This document shows positions 39,026 through 47,919 of a stretch of 64,000 nt of DNA, piece after piece. Both the position numbers and the translations under genes were made by a program. Each line of letters begins with the position of its first letter. Position 1 is the first letter of the stretch. The stretch comes from Herbaspirillum sp. ST 5-3. GTDB taxonomy: Bacteria; Pseudomonadota; Gammaproteobacteria; Burkholderiales; Burkholderiaceae_D. A model generated the notes under the pieces. The model did not search any database. It had not been told where the DNA came from and saw only the letters and a list, made by a program, of their open reading frames with translations. The stretch covers positions 1 to 64,000 of the forward strand of contig NZ_STGI01000010.1 of NCBI RefSeq assembly GCF_004804275.1, read 5' to 3'.

Positions 39026-39478
39026 TCAGGCCGGGGCGTCCGTTGCTTCCGCGAGGTCGTCCACGATCTCGAAGGAATGCGTGATCTCGGCGGTTTTTTC
39101 CAGCATGATCGAGGCGGAACAATACTTTTCGTGCGATAGCTTGATGGCGCGCTCGACCAGATTCTGTTTCAGATTTCGACCGCGCACCGTGAAATGGAAG
39201 TGGATCTTGGTAAATACCTTGGGCTCTTTTTCCGCGCGCTCGGATTGCAAGGTGACGTCGCAACCACGTATATCCTGATGACTTTTTCGCAGGATCAGGA
39301 CAACATCGTAAGCGGTACAGCCACCGGTCCCCGCCAACACTAATTCCATCGGACGCGGTGCCAGGTTACGTCCACCACCTTCCGGTGCTCCGTCCATGGC
39401 GACGACATGGCCGGATCCGGTTTCTGCCAAAAAAGTCATTCCGGACAATCCTGTCCAGCGTACGGTGCATTCCATCAT
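39026..39478 (-). CDS. OsmC/Ohr-family peroxide-handling protein
   Basis: OsmC-type proteins reduce organic or inorganic peroxides with two active cysteines. The 150-residue product has GTGGCTAYDVVLILRK with the first cysteine and LSHEKYCSASIML with the second, plus the family PMELVLAG. The ATG pair at 39478 follows an AGAGG-type SD on the minus strand; a longer frame is not supported. It is nearer to YhfA/OsmC than to Ohr. It is monocistronic. Confidence 0.88.
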   Translation of the reverse strand: MMECTVRWTGLSGMTFLAETGSGHVVAMDGAPEGGGRNLAPRPMELVLAGTGGCTAYDVVLILRKSHQDIRGCDVTLQSERAEKEPKVFTKIHFHFTVRGRNLKQNLVERAIKLSHEKYCSASIMLEKTAEITHSFEIVDDLAEATDAPA

Positions 39479-39775
39479 TGCCTCTCTTGATTCCCGAGGG
39501 GGTAATTGTAGCGGGTTTGGAGTTGGTACATCGGCAAGCCGCAAGCCGGAAAGAGGGTGTTATTTTTCACGCCATAGGCGACAGGCGCCCGAAGGGCTGA
39601 TGAATATACTTCTTATAACAAATCAGCCAGGAAACAATCTGGAAAAATGCTATAATTGCAATAAATTCACAAAGTGGGTGAAAAAACCACATTGTGGTAA
39701 GTTGTGTAAGTGCATGAATTTAAATAATAAAAAGAGAAATATTCAGAGAAATGGGCGGGAAATCATGCTTTTTTC
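39479..39775. other. AT-rich intergenic segment without a gene
   Basis: Much more AT-rich than its surroundings from about 39600 onward. It holds an extended -10 (TGCTATAAT, 39648-39656) and the palindrome ACCACATTGTGGT (39686-39698). An open frame across it is not credible as protein. It may give a longer 5' form of the small RNA that follows. Confidence 0.4.
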
Positions 39776-39804
39776 TTGCATTGCACAATAAATTTCGGTA
39801 GAAT
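39776..39804 (+). promoter_or_regulatory. Sigma-70 promoter of the candidate small RNA
   Basis: TTGCAT (39776-39781) and TAGAAT (39799-39804) are separated by exactly 17 bp. The predicted start is about 39811. Confidence 0.6.
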
Positions 39805-39810
39805 TTGATT

Positions 39811-39918
39811 GCTGGTTGTTAATGCGGATTTGATCGCTTCAGCCAACCGATTGTCTCCTCCACCCTCCTCCTTTGGTGTGGATTTAAACCCGAAGCCTTA
39901 CCGCTTCGGGTTTTTTTT
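39811..39918 (+). ncRNA. Candidate trans-acting small RNA, about 108 nt
   Basis: A promoter and a strong terminator bracket a stretch with no reading frame. From 5' to 3' it has a foldable part (GGTTG paired with CAACC; GCG with CGC), an unpaired pyrimidine-rich stretch with two anti-Shine-Dalgarno blocks (CTCCTCCACCCTCCTCCTTT, about 39854-39873), then a 10-bp terminator with eight T. This is the layout of Hfq-dependent small RNAs that block ribosome binding. It does not overlap osmC or rplM. The family is not recognised. Confidence 0.5.
39887..39918 (+). terminator. Intrinsic terminator of the candidate small RNA
   Basis: AACCCGAAGC (39887-39896) and GCTTCGGGTT (39903-39912) pair around CTTACC; the T-run extends to 39918. 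No coding gene precedes it on this strand within 900 bp. Confidence 0.92.
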
Positions 39919-40008
39919 ATTCAAGCGCCCTGAAGGGCATCGTCAGGCCGGCGAGTTTTGCTGAACAGCACGCGGTGTTTTCACGCAAGTCCATTCTTCC
40001 AATTAAGT

Positions 40009-40038
40009 TTGACGCCAAGTCCTTGAAAAGGTTATACT
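40009..40038 (+). promoter_or_regulatory. rplM-rpsI promoter
   Basis: TTGACG (40009-40014) and TATACT (40033-40038) are 18 bp apart, about 100 bp before rplM. The leader in between has a CCCGC/GCGGG pair but no recognised ribosomal-protein target. Confidence 0.65.
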
Positions 40039-40141
40039 TTCAGGCTTTCCGTTCGCTCAGGAAAAGATAACAAGGAAGAGCCCGCCGGTTTTCAGGGAGC
40101 GGGACCGCCAATTTGAGCGTTTATTTATTTAGGACATCATC

Positions 40142-40570
40142 ATGAAGACCTTTTCCGCGAAAACCCATGAGGTTCAGCGTGAGTGGTTCGTGATTGACGC
40201 AACGGACAAAGTCCTCGGACGTGTCGCCAGCGAAGTGGCACTCCGACTGCGCGGCAAGCACAAACCCGAGTTCACCCCGCACGTCGACACGGGCGACTTC
40301 ATCGTCGTCATCAACGCAGGCAAACTGCGCGTGACCGGCAACAAGGCGCTGGACAAGACCTACTACCGTCACTCGACCTATCCGGGCGGCATCTATGAAA
40401 CGAATTTCCTGAAAATGCAACAGCGTTTTCCGGGTCGCGCGCTGGAAAAAGCGGTCAAGGGCATGCTTCCCAAGGGCCCGCTTGGCTACGCAATGATCAA
40501 GAAGCTGAAAGTGTATGCCGATGGCACCCATCCGCACTCCGCTCAGCAACCCAAAGTACTCGAAATCTAA
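40142..40570 (+). CDS. rplM: 50S ribosomal protein L13
   Basis: L13 is an early-assembling protein of the large subunit. The 142-residue length is exactly that of the family. The landmarks are [42 protein letters not shown], the [11 protein letters not shown] motif and [12 protein letters not shown]. It is cotranscribed with rpsI, 9 bp downstream, as in nearly all bacteria. Confidence 0.97.
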   Translation: MKTFSAKTHEVQREWFVIDATDKVLGRVASEVALRLRGKHKPEFTPHVDTGDFIVVINAGKLRVTGNKALDKTYYRHSTYPGGIYETNFLKMQQRFPGRALEKAVKGMLPKGPLGYAMIKKLKVYADGTHPHSAQQPKVLEI

Positions 40571-40579
40571 GGAGCGGAC

Positions 40580-40972
40580 ATGATCGGTAACTACAATTAC
40601 GGAACCGGCCGCCGCAAGAGTGCAGTGGCTCGCGTTTTCATCAAATCCGGCAGCGGCAACATTGTTGTCAATGGCAAGCCGGCAGCGGAATATTTTTCCC
40701 GCGAAACCGGTCTGATGGTAATCCGTCAGCCGCTGGAATTGACCGGCAACCTCGAACGCTTTGACATCCTCGTCAACGTGCATGGTGGTGGCGAGTCCGG
40801 CCAGGCCGGCGCGGTGCGTCACGGCATTACCCGTGCACTGATCGACTACGACGCAGGCTTGAAGCCCGAGCTATCGAAAGCCGGCTTCGTCACGCGCGAT
40901 GCACGTGAAGTCGAACGTAAGAAAGTCGGTCTGCGCAAAGCACGCCGCGCAAAGCAGTTCTCCAAGCGCTAA
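40580..40972 (+). CDS. rpsI: 30S ribosomal protein S9
   Basis: S9 contacts the P-site tRNA through its C-terminal tail. The 130-residue protein has [19 protein letters not shown] at the start, [19 protein letters not shown] in the middle and the basic end [15 protein letters not shown] precedes the ATG. It ends the rplM-rpsI operon, before a terminator. Confidence 0.97.
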   Translation: MIGNYNYGTGRRKSAVARVFIKSGSGNIVVNGKPAAEYFSRETGLMVIRQPLELTGNLERFDILVNVHGGGESGQAGAVRHGITRALIDYDAGLKPELSKAGFVTRDAREVERKKVGLRKARRAKQFSKR

Positions 40973-40992
40973 TCTGCGTTTTCAGAACATCG

Positions 40993-41025
40993 AAAAGCCG
41001 CTGGGTTGGTGCCTGGCGGCTTTTT
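40993..41025 (+). terminator. Terminator after rpsI
   Basis: AAAAGCCGC (40993-41001) and GCGGCTTTT (41016-41024) pair, followed by T and a second T-run. Confidence 0.85.
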
Positions 41026-41134
41026 GCTTTTTGCGGCCGGTCGAATGGAAACGCGCATCGCTGAGCCGATAGGCTCAGGACGGCAAGCTAAAATTCAAGA
41101 ATGTGAGTGTCAACGTCTTCAGCAAGGAAATGAG

Positions 41135-42178
41135 ATGATCAAAGTCGGTATCGTAGGCGGCACAGGATATACGGGCGTGGAACTGCTGCGCCTTCTGGCG
41201 GCGCACCCGGGTGTGCAGTTGACTTCAATTACGTCGCGCAAGGAAGATGGGATGCCGGTCGCCGACATGTTTCCCTCGCTGCGCGGTCATGTGGCTCTCG
41301 CTTTCTCCAGCCCGGAAAAAGCGAAGCTGACCGAATGCGACGTGGTGTTCTTTGCAACGCCTCATGGCGTGGCGATGGCGCAGGCACGCGAACTGTTGGC
41401 CGCCGGAGTCAAGATCATTGATCTTGCCGCTGATTTCCGACTGCAGGACACTGCGGAATTTGAAAAATGGTACGGCATGCCCCATTCATGCCCGGACTTG
41501 CTGGCGGAAGCGGTGTACGGACTCCCCGAGGTTAACCGCGAAGCGATTGCAAAAGCCCGCTTGATCGGCTTGCCCGGTTGTTATCCGACCTCGATGCAGC
41601 TCGGCTTCGCTCCCTTGCTCGCGCAGGGCAAGCAGCTCGTGAATGAGTCGATGCTGATTGCCGATTGCAAATCAGGCGTATCGGGCGCCGGACGCAAGGC
41701 TGAGGTGCACACGCTGCTGGCGGAAGCGTCCGACAACTTCAAAGCCTATGGCGTAAAGGGGCATCGTCATCTGCCGGAGACGGTGCAAGGGCTGCAGGCG
41801 ATTGCCGGCCGCAAGATCGGACTGACCTTCGTGCCGCATCTGGTCCCAATGATTCGCGGTATTCACTCCACCTTGTATGCAAACATCCTGCCCGACGCGC
41901 GCGACACTGATTTTCAGGCGTTGTATGGGCGCCACTTCGAAGGCGAGAAATTCGTCGATGTGATGCCCGCCGGAAGCCATCCGGAAACGCGCTCGGTACG
42001 CGCTTCGAACAAGCTGCGCATCGCGGTGCATCGCCCGGGCGGTGGGGATCTGCTGGTCATCCTCGTGGTGGAGGACAACCTGGTGAAGGGGGCTGCAGGG
42101 CAGGGCGTGCAATGCATGAACCTGATGTTCGGCCTTGATGAAACCGCGGGATTGATGCACATTCCAGTATTGCCGTAG
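41135..42178 (+). CDS. argC: N-acetyl-gamma-glutamyl-phosphate reductase
   Basis: ArgC reduces N-acetylglutamyl phosphate to the semialdehyde in arginine synthesis, using NADPH. The 347-residue protein has the Rossmann start [29 protein letters not shown], the catalytic-cysteine motif [18 protein letters not shown] and KGHRHLPE with the active histidine. The ATG at 41135 has AAGGA upstream and gives the normal N-terminus. Confidence 0.95.
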   Translation: MIKVGIVGGTGYTGVELLRLLAAHPGVQLTSITSRKEDGMPVADMFPSLRGHVALAFSSPEKAKLTECDVVFFATPHGVAMAQARELLAAGVKIIDLAADFRLQDTAEFEKWYGMPHSCPDLLAEAVYGLPEVNREAIAKARLIGLPGCYPTSMQLGFAPLLAQGKQLVNESMLIADCKSGVSGAGRKAEVHTLLAEASDNFKAYGVKGHRHLPETVQGLQAIAGRKIGLTFVPHLVPMIRGIHSTLYANILPDARDTDFQALYGRHFEGEKFVDVMPAGSHPETRSVRASNKLRIAVHRPGGGDLLVILVVEDNLVKGAAGQGVQCMNLMFGLDETAGLMHIPVLP

Positions 42179-42195
42179 GCATACAATCTCATCGC

Positions 42196-42954
42196 ATGGC
42201 AAATCCCGGTTCTCCCTTCAGTTCGATGAAGTTCAGGCTTTGGCGGCGGCGCATGTCCGTGTCGTCGCCGAAGATGACCATCAGGTCGCAGTTGCCATGG
42301 CCGATGCGGATTCTTTTCTTTATCCTCAGCGGCGGGCTCGGGGCCATCCTGATGTGGTCCTATGATACCGGGCGCCTCAATCCTGATGGTCATGCGGACA
42401 ACACTCGCGAGCAGCTCGCCAGCTATAAAGAACGGCTTGAGCAGATGACCGCCGAGCGCGACAAGCTCTCGACAACCGCCAACGCCGCCGAAAGCCAGCT
42501 CAACATGGAGCGCGCGGCACAAAAACAACTTGCAGTGCAGGCCAAGACGCTGGAGGCGGATAACATCCGCCTGAAGGAGGATCTTGCTTTCTTTGAAAGT
42601 TTATTGCCGAATGCTACCGGTCCGCAGGGCGTTAGCATTCGTCGCCTTAAGATAGATCAGGTTGGCCCGAATCAAATCCGGTATCGTTTGTTAATCATGC
42701 AAGGCGGCAAGGGAGATCAACAGTTTGTTGGTAATCTGCAACTCGCGGTGAGCACTCTCCAGGGCGGCAAAAATGCTATGATGATCTTTCCTGGTGCTAA
42801 CTCTGCCGAGCAGGAAAAATTCAAACTCGGCTTCAAACATTACCAGCGTGTTGAAGGGGTGCTCACCCTGCCGGAAGGCGCGTCGACCAAATTGGTCCAG
42901 GCACGCGTGCTCGAACGAGGCCAGATTCGGGCGCAAGTATCCGCGAATTTGTAA
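42196..42954 (+). CDS. Conserved membrane-anchored coiled-coil protein
   Basis: Function unknown. The 252-residue product has one transmembrane segment (MRILFFILSGGLGAILMWSY, about residues 37-56), a coiled coil at about 70-130 (rich in E, K and L heptads) and a C-terminal globular beta part with RRLKIDQVGPNQIRYRLLIMQGGKG. It lies directly before the bactofilin gene with 12 bp between, an arrangement I associate with Burkholderiales. It could anchor or position the bactofilin polymer; that is inference. The start may be one of several later ATGs. Confidence 0.75.
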   Translation: MANPGSPFSSMKFRLWRRRMSVSSPKMTIRSQLPWPMRILFFILSGGLGAILMWSYDTGRLNPDGHADNTREQLASYKERLEQMTAERDKLSTTANAAESQLNMERAAQKQLAVQAKTLEADNIRLKEDLAFFESLLPNATGPQGVSIRRLKIDQVGPNQIRYRLLIMQGGKGDQQFVGNLQLAVSTLQGGKNAMMIFPGANSAEQEKFKLGFKHYQRVEGVLTLPEGASTKLVQARVLERGQIRAQVSANL

Positions 42955-42966
42955 AGGAGAGCCATC

Positions 42967-43356
42967 ATGTTAGGCCGCAAAAACAAGGGCACAATTGACA
43001 GCCTGATTGGCATTTCGACCAAGATCGAGGGTAATGTCCATTTCCAGGGCGGTTTGCGTATCGACGGGCAGGTAAAGGGAAACGTCATCGCGACCGGCGA
43101 CGATCCAAGCATGCTCGTGATTTCCGAGCACGCGCGGGTCGAGGGCGAAGTGCGCGTCGCACATCTGGTTGTCAATGGCGAGATTCTCGGGCCGGTACAT
43201 TCCTCCGAACTGCTTGAATTACAGCCAAGAGCCCGCATAACTGGAGATGTGTACTACAAGGCGCTGGAAATGCATGGCGGCGCGCTGGTCTCCGGCAAGC
43301 TCACCCATGACCAGGTCGGCGAGCCGGTTCTGAAGCTGGCGCTATCGAATACCTGA
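42967..43356 (+). CDS. Bactofilin (polymer-forming protein)
   Basis: Bactofilins form nucleotide-free beta-helical filaments that localise cell-wall and polarity proteins. The 129-residue protein shows the right-handed beta-helix repeats: TKIEGNVHFQGGLRIDGQVKGNV, LVISEHARVEGEVRVAHLVVNGEILGPV, LELQPRARITGDVYYKALEMHGGALVSG. A strong SD (AGGAGA) precedes the ATG. The coiled-coil membrane protein upstream and erpA downstream are in the same direction. An M23 peptidase gene, a frequent bactofilin partner, lies 1.7 kb away on the other strand. Confidence 0.9.
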   Translation: MLGRKNKGTIDSLIGISTKIEGNVHFQGGLRIDGQVKGNVIATGDDPSMLVISEHARVEGEVRVAHLVVNGEILGPVHSSELLELQPRARITGDVYYKALEMHGGALVSGKLTHDQVGEPVLKLALSNT

Positions 43357-43406
43357 AAATCGCCAAGCGTCTATAATGAATCCATTGATATTTGCAGGAG
43401 CCTGAA

Positions 43407-43754
43407 ATGAATGCAGTTACCGAAATGCCCGAACCGATCATCTTTTCCGACAGTGCAGCCGCAAAAGTTGCACAATTGATCGAGGAAGAGGGCAATCCCG
43501 ACCTGAAGTTGCGTGTTTTCGTACAGGGAGGGGGCTGCTCGGGCTTCCAGTACGGCTTCACTTTTGATGAAATCGTCAATGAAGACGACACCACGATGAC
43601 CAAGAACGGTGTGCACCTGTTGATTGACTCGATGAGCTACCAGTATCTGGTCGGTGCTGAGATCGACTACAAGGACGACCTGGATGGCGCGCAGTTTGTG
43701 ATCAAGAATCCGAACGCAACCACTACTTGCGGTTGCGGATCGTCGTTCTCGTAA
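43407..43754 (+). CDS. erpA: A-type iron-sulphur carrier ErpA
   Basis: ErpA delivers [4Fe-4S] clusters to apoproteins such as IspG. The 115-residue length is standard. The three cluster ligands are C44 (GGGCSGF), C108 and C110 ([10 protein letters not shown]). AGGAG lies upstream of ATG 43407. It is followed by a terminator and is convergent with anmK. Confidence 0.94.
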   Translation: MNAVTEMPEPIIFSDSAAAKVAQLIEEEGNPDLKLRVFVQGGGCSGFQYGFTFDEIVNEDDTTMTKNGVHLLIDSMSYQYLVGAEIDYKDDLDGAQFVIKNPNATTTCGCGSSFS

Positions 43755-43774
43755 TTCCGGTCGGCATTTCCAGA

Positions 43775-43805
43775 AAAGCGCAGGCAAGCCCTGCGCTTTT
43801 TTTTT
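43775..43805. terminator. Terminator between erpA and anmK
   Basis: AAAAGCGCAGG and CCTGCGCTTTT pair around CAAGC, followed by T residues on the plus side. Confidence 0.9.
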
Positions 43806-43823
43806 ACGCTTGTCGCAGGCGTT

Positions 43824-44957
43824 TCACCTCGGATAACGCGCCCCGAGAATGCGAAATCCTTGCGCGCCAGTCACCGTCGGCAGGTTTCCGGCCATGCCCT
43901 CAACATGGCGTTGGGCGAGCCAGGCGAATGCCAATGCTTCCACGTGATTCGGTGACACTCCCAAGGTTTCTGTCGAGGACACGCGTGCTGCAAGCCGACG
44001 ATCATCGAGCATGTGTTGCAAAGTTCGCATCAAATGTACGTTGTACGCCCCACCTCCGCACACGTAGACTGCTTTCGCCTTGCGGGCATGCGTGGCAATG
44101 GCATCAGCGAGGGTGGACGCCGTGAATGCGGTCAAAGTTGCCTGCACATCGGCCGGATTCGCGTTGCCGAACCCTTTCATCTGGTTTTCGAGCCATTCGC
44201 TGTGGAACAAGTCGCGACCGGTGCTCTTCGGCGGTGGTAATGCGAGGTAGGGTTCGGCGAGCAGGATATCCAGCAAGTCTTGCATGACATGCCCGGTCGC
44301 AGCCCAAGCACCGTCAGCGTCGTAGCTCCTGCCTTGATGGCGGGAAATCCAGGTATCCATCAAGACATTCCCGGGCCCGGTATCGAAGCCGATTACTTTC
44401 TCGCCAGGTTCCAGAACGCTGATGTTGCTGATGCCACCGATATTGGCGACTACGCGGATCTCGTCACCGCTGCCAAAGATCGCTTGATGGAATGCCGGCA
44501 CCAGTGGCGCGCCCTGGCCACCCGCTGCAATGTCCCGGCTGCGAAAATCGGCAATGACGTCTATGCCGGTCAGCTCCGCCAGCAACGCGGGGTTGTTGGT
44601 CTGGCGGGTAAAGCCGAGCTCCGGTCGATGGCGAATCGTCTGGCCATGCGCACCGATCGCCGTGACATGGCTGGCATGCTTGCCTGCGGCGGCGAGCAAT
44701 TGTGCAACGCATTCCGCATACACTCCGGCCAAGCCATTGGCCGCCAATGCTTCCCGATGCAGTTCATTTTCGCAGGGTGCCTGCAACGCCATCAACTCTT
44801 CGCGCAGCGCCGCGGGAAAGGGAAGGTGGGCTGTGGACAGCGTGTCGATCCGATGGGCCGCGTCATCGGCGGGAAATGCGGCGAGGACGCCATCGACACC
44901 GTCAAGACTGGTGCCGGACATCAGGCCGATAAATAGATGGGATGGTGTGCCGGGCAT
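43824..44957 (-). CDS. anmK: Anhydro-N-acetylmuramic acid kinase
   Basis: AnmK phosphorylates and opens anhydro-MurNAc released in cell-wall recycling, giving MurNAc-6-phosphate. The 377-residue protein has the glycine-rich ATP motif GLMSGTSLDGVDGVL near the start, GAHGQTIRHRPE with the catalytic Asp region, and VANIGGISNISVL. The likely ATG at 44957 gives the normal distance to MSGTS. Oddly, it lies directly on the T-run of the terminator of the upstream peptidase gene and has no SD; a TTG five codons upstream is inside the hairpin. Confidence 0.9.
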   Translation of the reverse strand: MPGTPSHLFIGLMSGTSLDGVDGVLAAFPADDAAHRIDTLSTAHLPFPAALREELMALQAPCENELHREALAANGLAGVYAECVAQLLAAAGKHASHVTAIGAHGQTIRHRPELGFTRQTNNPALLAELTGIDVIADFRSRDIAAGGQGAPLVPAFHQAIFGSGDEIRVVANIGGISNISVLEPGEKVIGFDTGPGNVLMDTWISRHQGRSYDADGAWAATGHVMQDLLDILLAEPYLALPPPKSTGRDLFHSEWLENQMKGFGNANPADVQATLTAFTASTLADAIATHARKAKAVYVCGGGAYNVHLMRTLQHMLDDRRLAARVSSTETLGVSPNHVEALAFAWLAQRHVEGMAGNLPTVTGAQGFRILGARYPR

Positions 44958-45005
44958 AAAAAAACCGTTCAAGTGTCCTGATTTTACAGGCGCTTGAACG
45001 GTTTT
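44958..45005 (-). terminator. Terminator of the M23 peptidase gene
   Basis: On the minus strand AAAACCGTTCAAG pairs with CTTGAACGGTTTT over 13 bp, with an inner CCTG/CAGG pair, and seven T at 44964-44958. The anmK ATG follows the last T immediately. Confidence 0.9.
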
Positions 45006-45017
45006 GTTCGTGTCAAA

Positions 45018-46385
45018 TTACCTGGCTGCCAGTTTGACGTTTTCGTCTTGCGGATTGAGCAATGCGAAGCGGTGGCGCATTTCGCCGGCAACGCTGCGGA
45101 AGCGCTGCAGCTCGGCGCCAGCCAGTGGTTGCGCATTGGGGATGTCCACTGACAAGGGGTCGCGTGGCTGGTTGTTGATGCGGAACTCGTAGTGCAGATG
45201 AGGGCCGGTAGCCCAGCCGGTGGAACCCACGTAGCCGATCACCTCGCCTTGGCTCACTTTCATGCCACGTTTGAGGCCGCCTGCAAAACGGCTCATGTGA
45301 GCGTATGCCGTTGAATAACTATTCCAGTGCTTGAGGACGACCACGTTGCCATAACCGCCCTGGGTGCCGACAAAGTCCACCGTGCCATCGCCGGCGGCAC
45401 GAATAGGTGTTCCGGATGGCGCGGCGAAGTCGACGCCCTTGTGCCGCTTCCACTGACCGAAAATCGGATGGACGCGCATCGAGAAGCCGGAGGATACGCG
45501 GCTGAACTCCAGCGGAGACTTCAGGAATGCTTTCTTGAGCGCCTTGCCGTCGAAGGTGTAATAGCCACCGCCTTGCTTGCTGCCCGGCTCGTCGAACCAG
45601 ACCGACTGATACTTGTTGCCGGCGTTGTTGAACTCGGCCGCCAGTACGCGGCCGGAGCGTACATACTCGCCGTTCTGCCAGAAGGTTTCGTAGACGACAT
45701 TGAAACGGTCGCCTCGGCGCAGATCGGATGCGAAGTCGATATTGGTCGAAAACATGTCGACGATTTGTGTCGCAATGCTATCGGGGATCTGGGCTGTGTC
45801 AGTGGCGGCGAATAGGGACGACTTGATTTCGGCCGTGTGCATTTCAATGCGCCGCTCCATCGCCGCAGCCGATTCGGAGGCTGTAAACTGATTGCCGTCG
45901 CGCGAAATCACGATGTTGCGGATCGGCTGATTGCTGCCTTCGGACAGCGTCGCCATCAGCCGCAGCAGCTGGCCATCCTTGTTGGTTTGCGCCTGCACGC
46001 GTCGCCCGGCCTTGAGGTTCAGCACGCTGTGCGCGACGTGGTCCGCCTTGATGAAGGCGGCGGCAGCATCGTCATGCACACCCAGGCGGTTCAGCAAGCT
46101 TGCCAGGTTGTCACCGGAGCGGACTCTTTCTTCGCGAATATACAACTGATCGTCCGATTGCAGCTTCGCGATCTGCTCGGACAAACTGGGAATGGCAAGC
46201 TCTTCGGTAATCGACTTGACCGGCAGATCAGCGGCATCTGGCGCCATCGGCGCGACACCGGCGGCACCGAACGCACATGCGGCGAGGAACAAGGCGGACG
46301 CGGATATGATGCGCGTCTTGCGTGATGAGCCGAAAAAAAGCTTGCTGCTCGAGCCCAGTTTCAGGAATTTGTCTGTAGGGAGCAT
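45018..46385 (-). CDS. M23-family peptidoglycan DD-endopeptidase (MepM-like)
   Basis: The enzyme cuts peptide cross-links in murein. The 455-residue product has an N-terminal signal anchor (about residues 25-45, ALFLAACAFGAAGVAP), an OapA/LysM-like middle part (RVRSGDNLASLLNRLGV), and a C-terminal M23 domain with HKGVDFAAPSGTPI and the HLHYEFRINN motif that holds the zinc histidines. Start at 46385 (MLPTDKFLKL). It is divergent from tyrS; close to anmK, so cell-wall growth and recycling genes sit side by side. Confidence 0.9.
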   Translation of the reverse strand: MLPTDKFLKLGSSSKLFFGSSRKTRIISASALFLAACAFGAAGVAPMAPDAADLPVKSITEELAIPSLSEQIAKLQSDDQLYIREERVRSGDNLASLLNRLGVHDDAAAAFIKADHVAHSVLNLKAGRRVQAQTNKDGQLLRLMATLSEGSNQPIRNIVISRDGNQFTASESAAAMERRIEMHTAEIKSSLFAATDTAQIPDSIATQIVDMFSTNIDFASDLRRGDRFNVVYETFWQNGEYVRSGRVLAAEFNNAGNKYQSVWFDEPGSKQGGGYYTFDGKALKKAFLKSPLEFSRVSSGFSMRVHPIFGQWKRHKGVDFAAPSGTPIRAAGDGTVDFVGTQGGYGNVVVLKHWNSYSTAYAHMSRFAGGLKRGMKVSQGEVIGYVGSTGWATGPHLHYEFRINNQPRDPLSVDIPNAQPLAGAELQRFRSVAGEMRHRFALLNPQDENVKLAAR

Positions 46386-46656
46386 GCAATAAGTTAGAAT
46401 TTGCTGTTTTACTGAAGTGCTTGTGAGTGAAGCAGCGGCGCGGATAGTTCCGGAAGGGCGCGCATGCTGAGGCAATCGCCTCGCTGCACCTGTGTTCCGT
46501 CACCGAGAGTGAGACAGTGCTTCACCTGTGCGCTTCACAAGCCTCGATTTTCATCCTGCTGCTTTTGTTGTTGCATTGCAAGGTTGAAAATAAGCAGCGA
46601 TTATACCAAGCCATGGTATGGATTTTTCACGATGGATTTTTAATTTTTCTCAGCTC

Positions 46657-47913
46657 ATGGACGTCTCCCAGAACTTGCAAAACAACAATGCCGCGCCTGA
46701 CGCACTGCCAATGTCGGATTCCGTTCAGGAAGCCTTGGCCGTCGCCAAGCGCGGTGTCGATGAATTGTTGATCGAAACCGAATTTGCGCAAAAGCTTGCG
46801 CGCTCCGAAAAGACCGGAACGCCTTTGCGCATCAAGCTCGGTCTCGATCCGACCGCGCCCGATTTGCATCTCGGACATACGGTCGTGCTCAACAAGATGC
46901 GGCAATTGCAAAACCTGGGCCATACGGTGATTTTTCTTATCGGCGATTTCACGTCGATGATCGGCGACCCGTCCGGCCGCAATGTCACACGTCCGCCGCT
47001 GACCCGCGAGCAGATTGAAGAAAACGCCAAAACCTACTTCGCTCAGGCGAGCCTGGTTCTTGATCCGGCACGCACCGAGATTCGCTACAACTCCGAGTGG
47101 TCGGATCCGCTTGGCGCGCGCGGCATGATTCAGCTCGCTGCAAAATATACCGTGGCGCGTATTCTCGAACGCGAAGATTTTACAAAGCGTTTCAAAGCCG
47201 GCACGCCGATTTCAGTGCACGAACTGCTGTACCCGTTGATGCAAGGCTACGACTCAGTGGCGCTCAAATCCGATCTGGAACTCGGCGGTACGGATCAGAA
47301 ATTCAATTTGTTGGTTGGCCGCGAACTGCAAAAGCATTACGGGCAGGAGCCGCAATGCATCCTGACCATGCCCTTGCTCGAAGGCCTCGATGGTGTCGAG
47401 AAAATGTCGAAGTCGAAAGGCAACTACGTCGGCATTACCGAACCGGCGAATACGATGTTCGGCAAGCTGATGAGCATTTCGGACACGATGATGTGGCGGT
47501 ATTACGAGTTGCTGTCTTTCCGCTCGACTGCGGAAATCGAACAGTTCAAGAAGGAAGTCGAAGGCGGCCGCAATCCCCGCGATCTCAAGGTCTTGTTCGC
47601 CCAGGAAATCGTTGCGCGCTTTCATTCCGGGAAGGCAGCGGAAGATGCGTTGGCGGACTTCAACAACCGCGCTCGCGGCGGCATTCCCGATGACATTCCC
47701 GAAGTCAGCTTGTCGGGAGCGCCGCTTGGCATCGGGCAGTTGCTGAAGCAGGCCAATCTCTGCCCGTCCGCCTCGGAGGCCTTGCGCATGGTAGAGCAGG
47801 GCGGCGTGCGCATAGACGGCGCGACGATCAGCGACAAGGGATTGAAGGTCGAAGCGGGCACCTTTGTACTTCAGGTCGGGAAGCGCAAGTTTGCTCGCGT
47901 CACGCTGGCGTAG
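46657..47913 (+). CDS. tyrS: Tyrosyl-tRNA synthetase
   Basis: TyrS charges tRNA-Tyr. The class-I motifs are present: [20 protein letters not shown] (HIGH equivalent HLGH) and [11 protein letters not shown]. The C-terminal S4 RNA-binding domain ([17 protein letters not shown]) is present too. The ATG at 46657 gives 418 residues; an earlier ATG at 46618 and a later one at 46711 are possible, and none has a clear SD. It is of the TyrZ/long HLGH type found in beta-proteobacteria. dtd follows 6 bp downstream. Confidence 0.93.
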   Translation: MDVSQNLQNNNAAPDALPMSDSVQEALAVAKRGVDELLIETEFAQKLARSEKTGTPLRIKLGLDPTAPDLHLGHTVVLNKMRQLQNLGHTVIFLIGDFTSMIGDPSGRNVTRPPLTREQIEENAKTYFAQASLVLDPARTEIRYNSEWSDPLGARGMIQLAAKYTVARILEREDFTKRFKAGTPISVHELLYPLMQGYDSVALKSDLELGGTDQKFNLLVGRELQKHYGQEPQCILTMPLLEGLDGVEKMSKSKGNYVGITEPANTMFGKLMSISDTMMWRYYELLSFRSTAEIEQFKKEVEGGRNPRDLKVLFAQEIVARFHSGKAAEDALADFNNRARGGIPDDIPEVSLSGAPLGIGQLLKQANLCPSASEALRMVEQGGVRIDGATISDKGLKVEAGTFVLQVGKRKFARVTLA

Positions 47914-47919
47914 GTCGGC

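Noticed and set aside
39396-39791. Open frame across the osmC start and the AT-rich gap
   Set aside because: It overlaps the osmC N-terminus antisense, has no SD and changes composition halfway; it is not credible as a protein.
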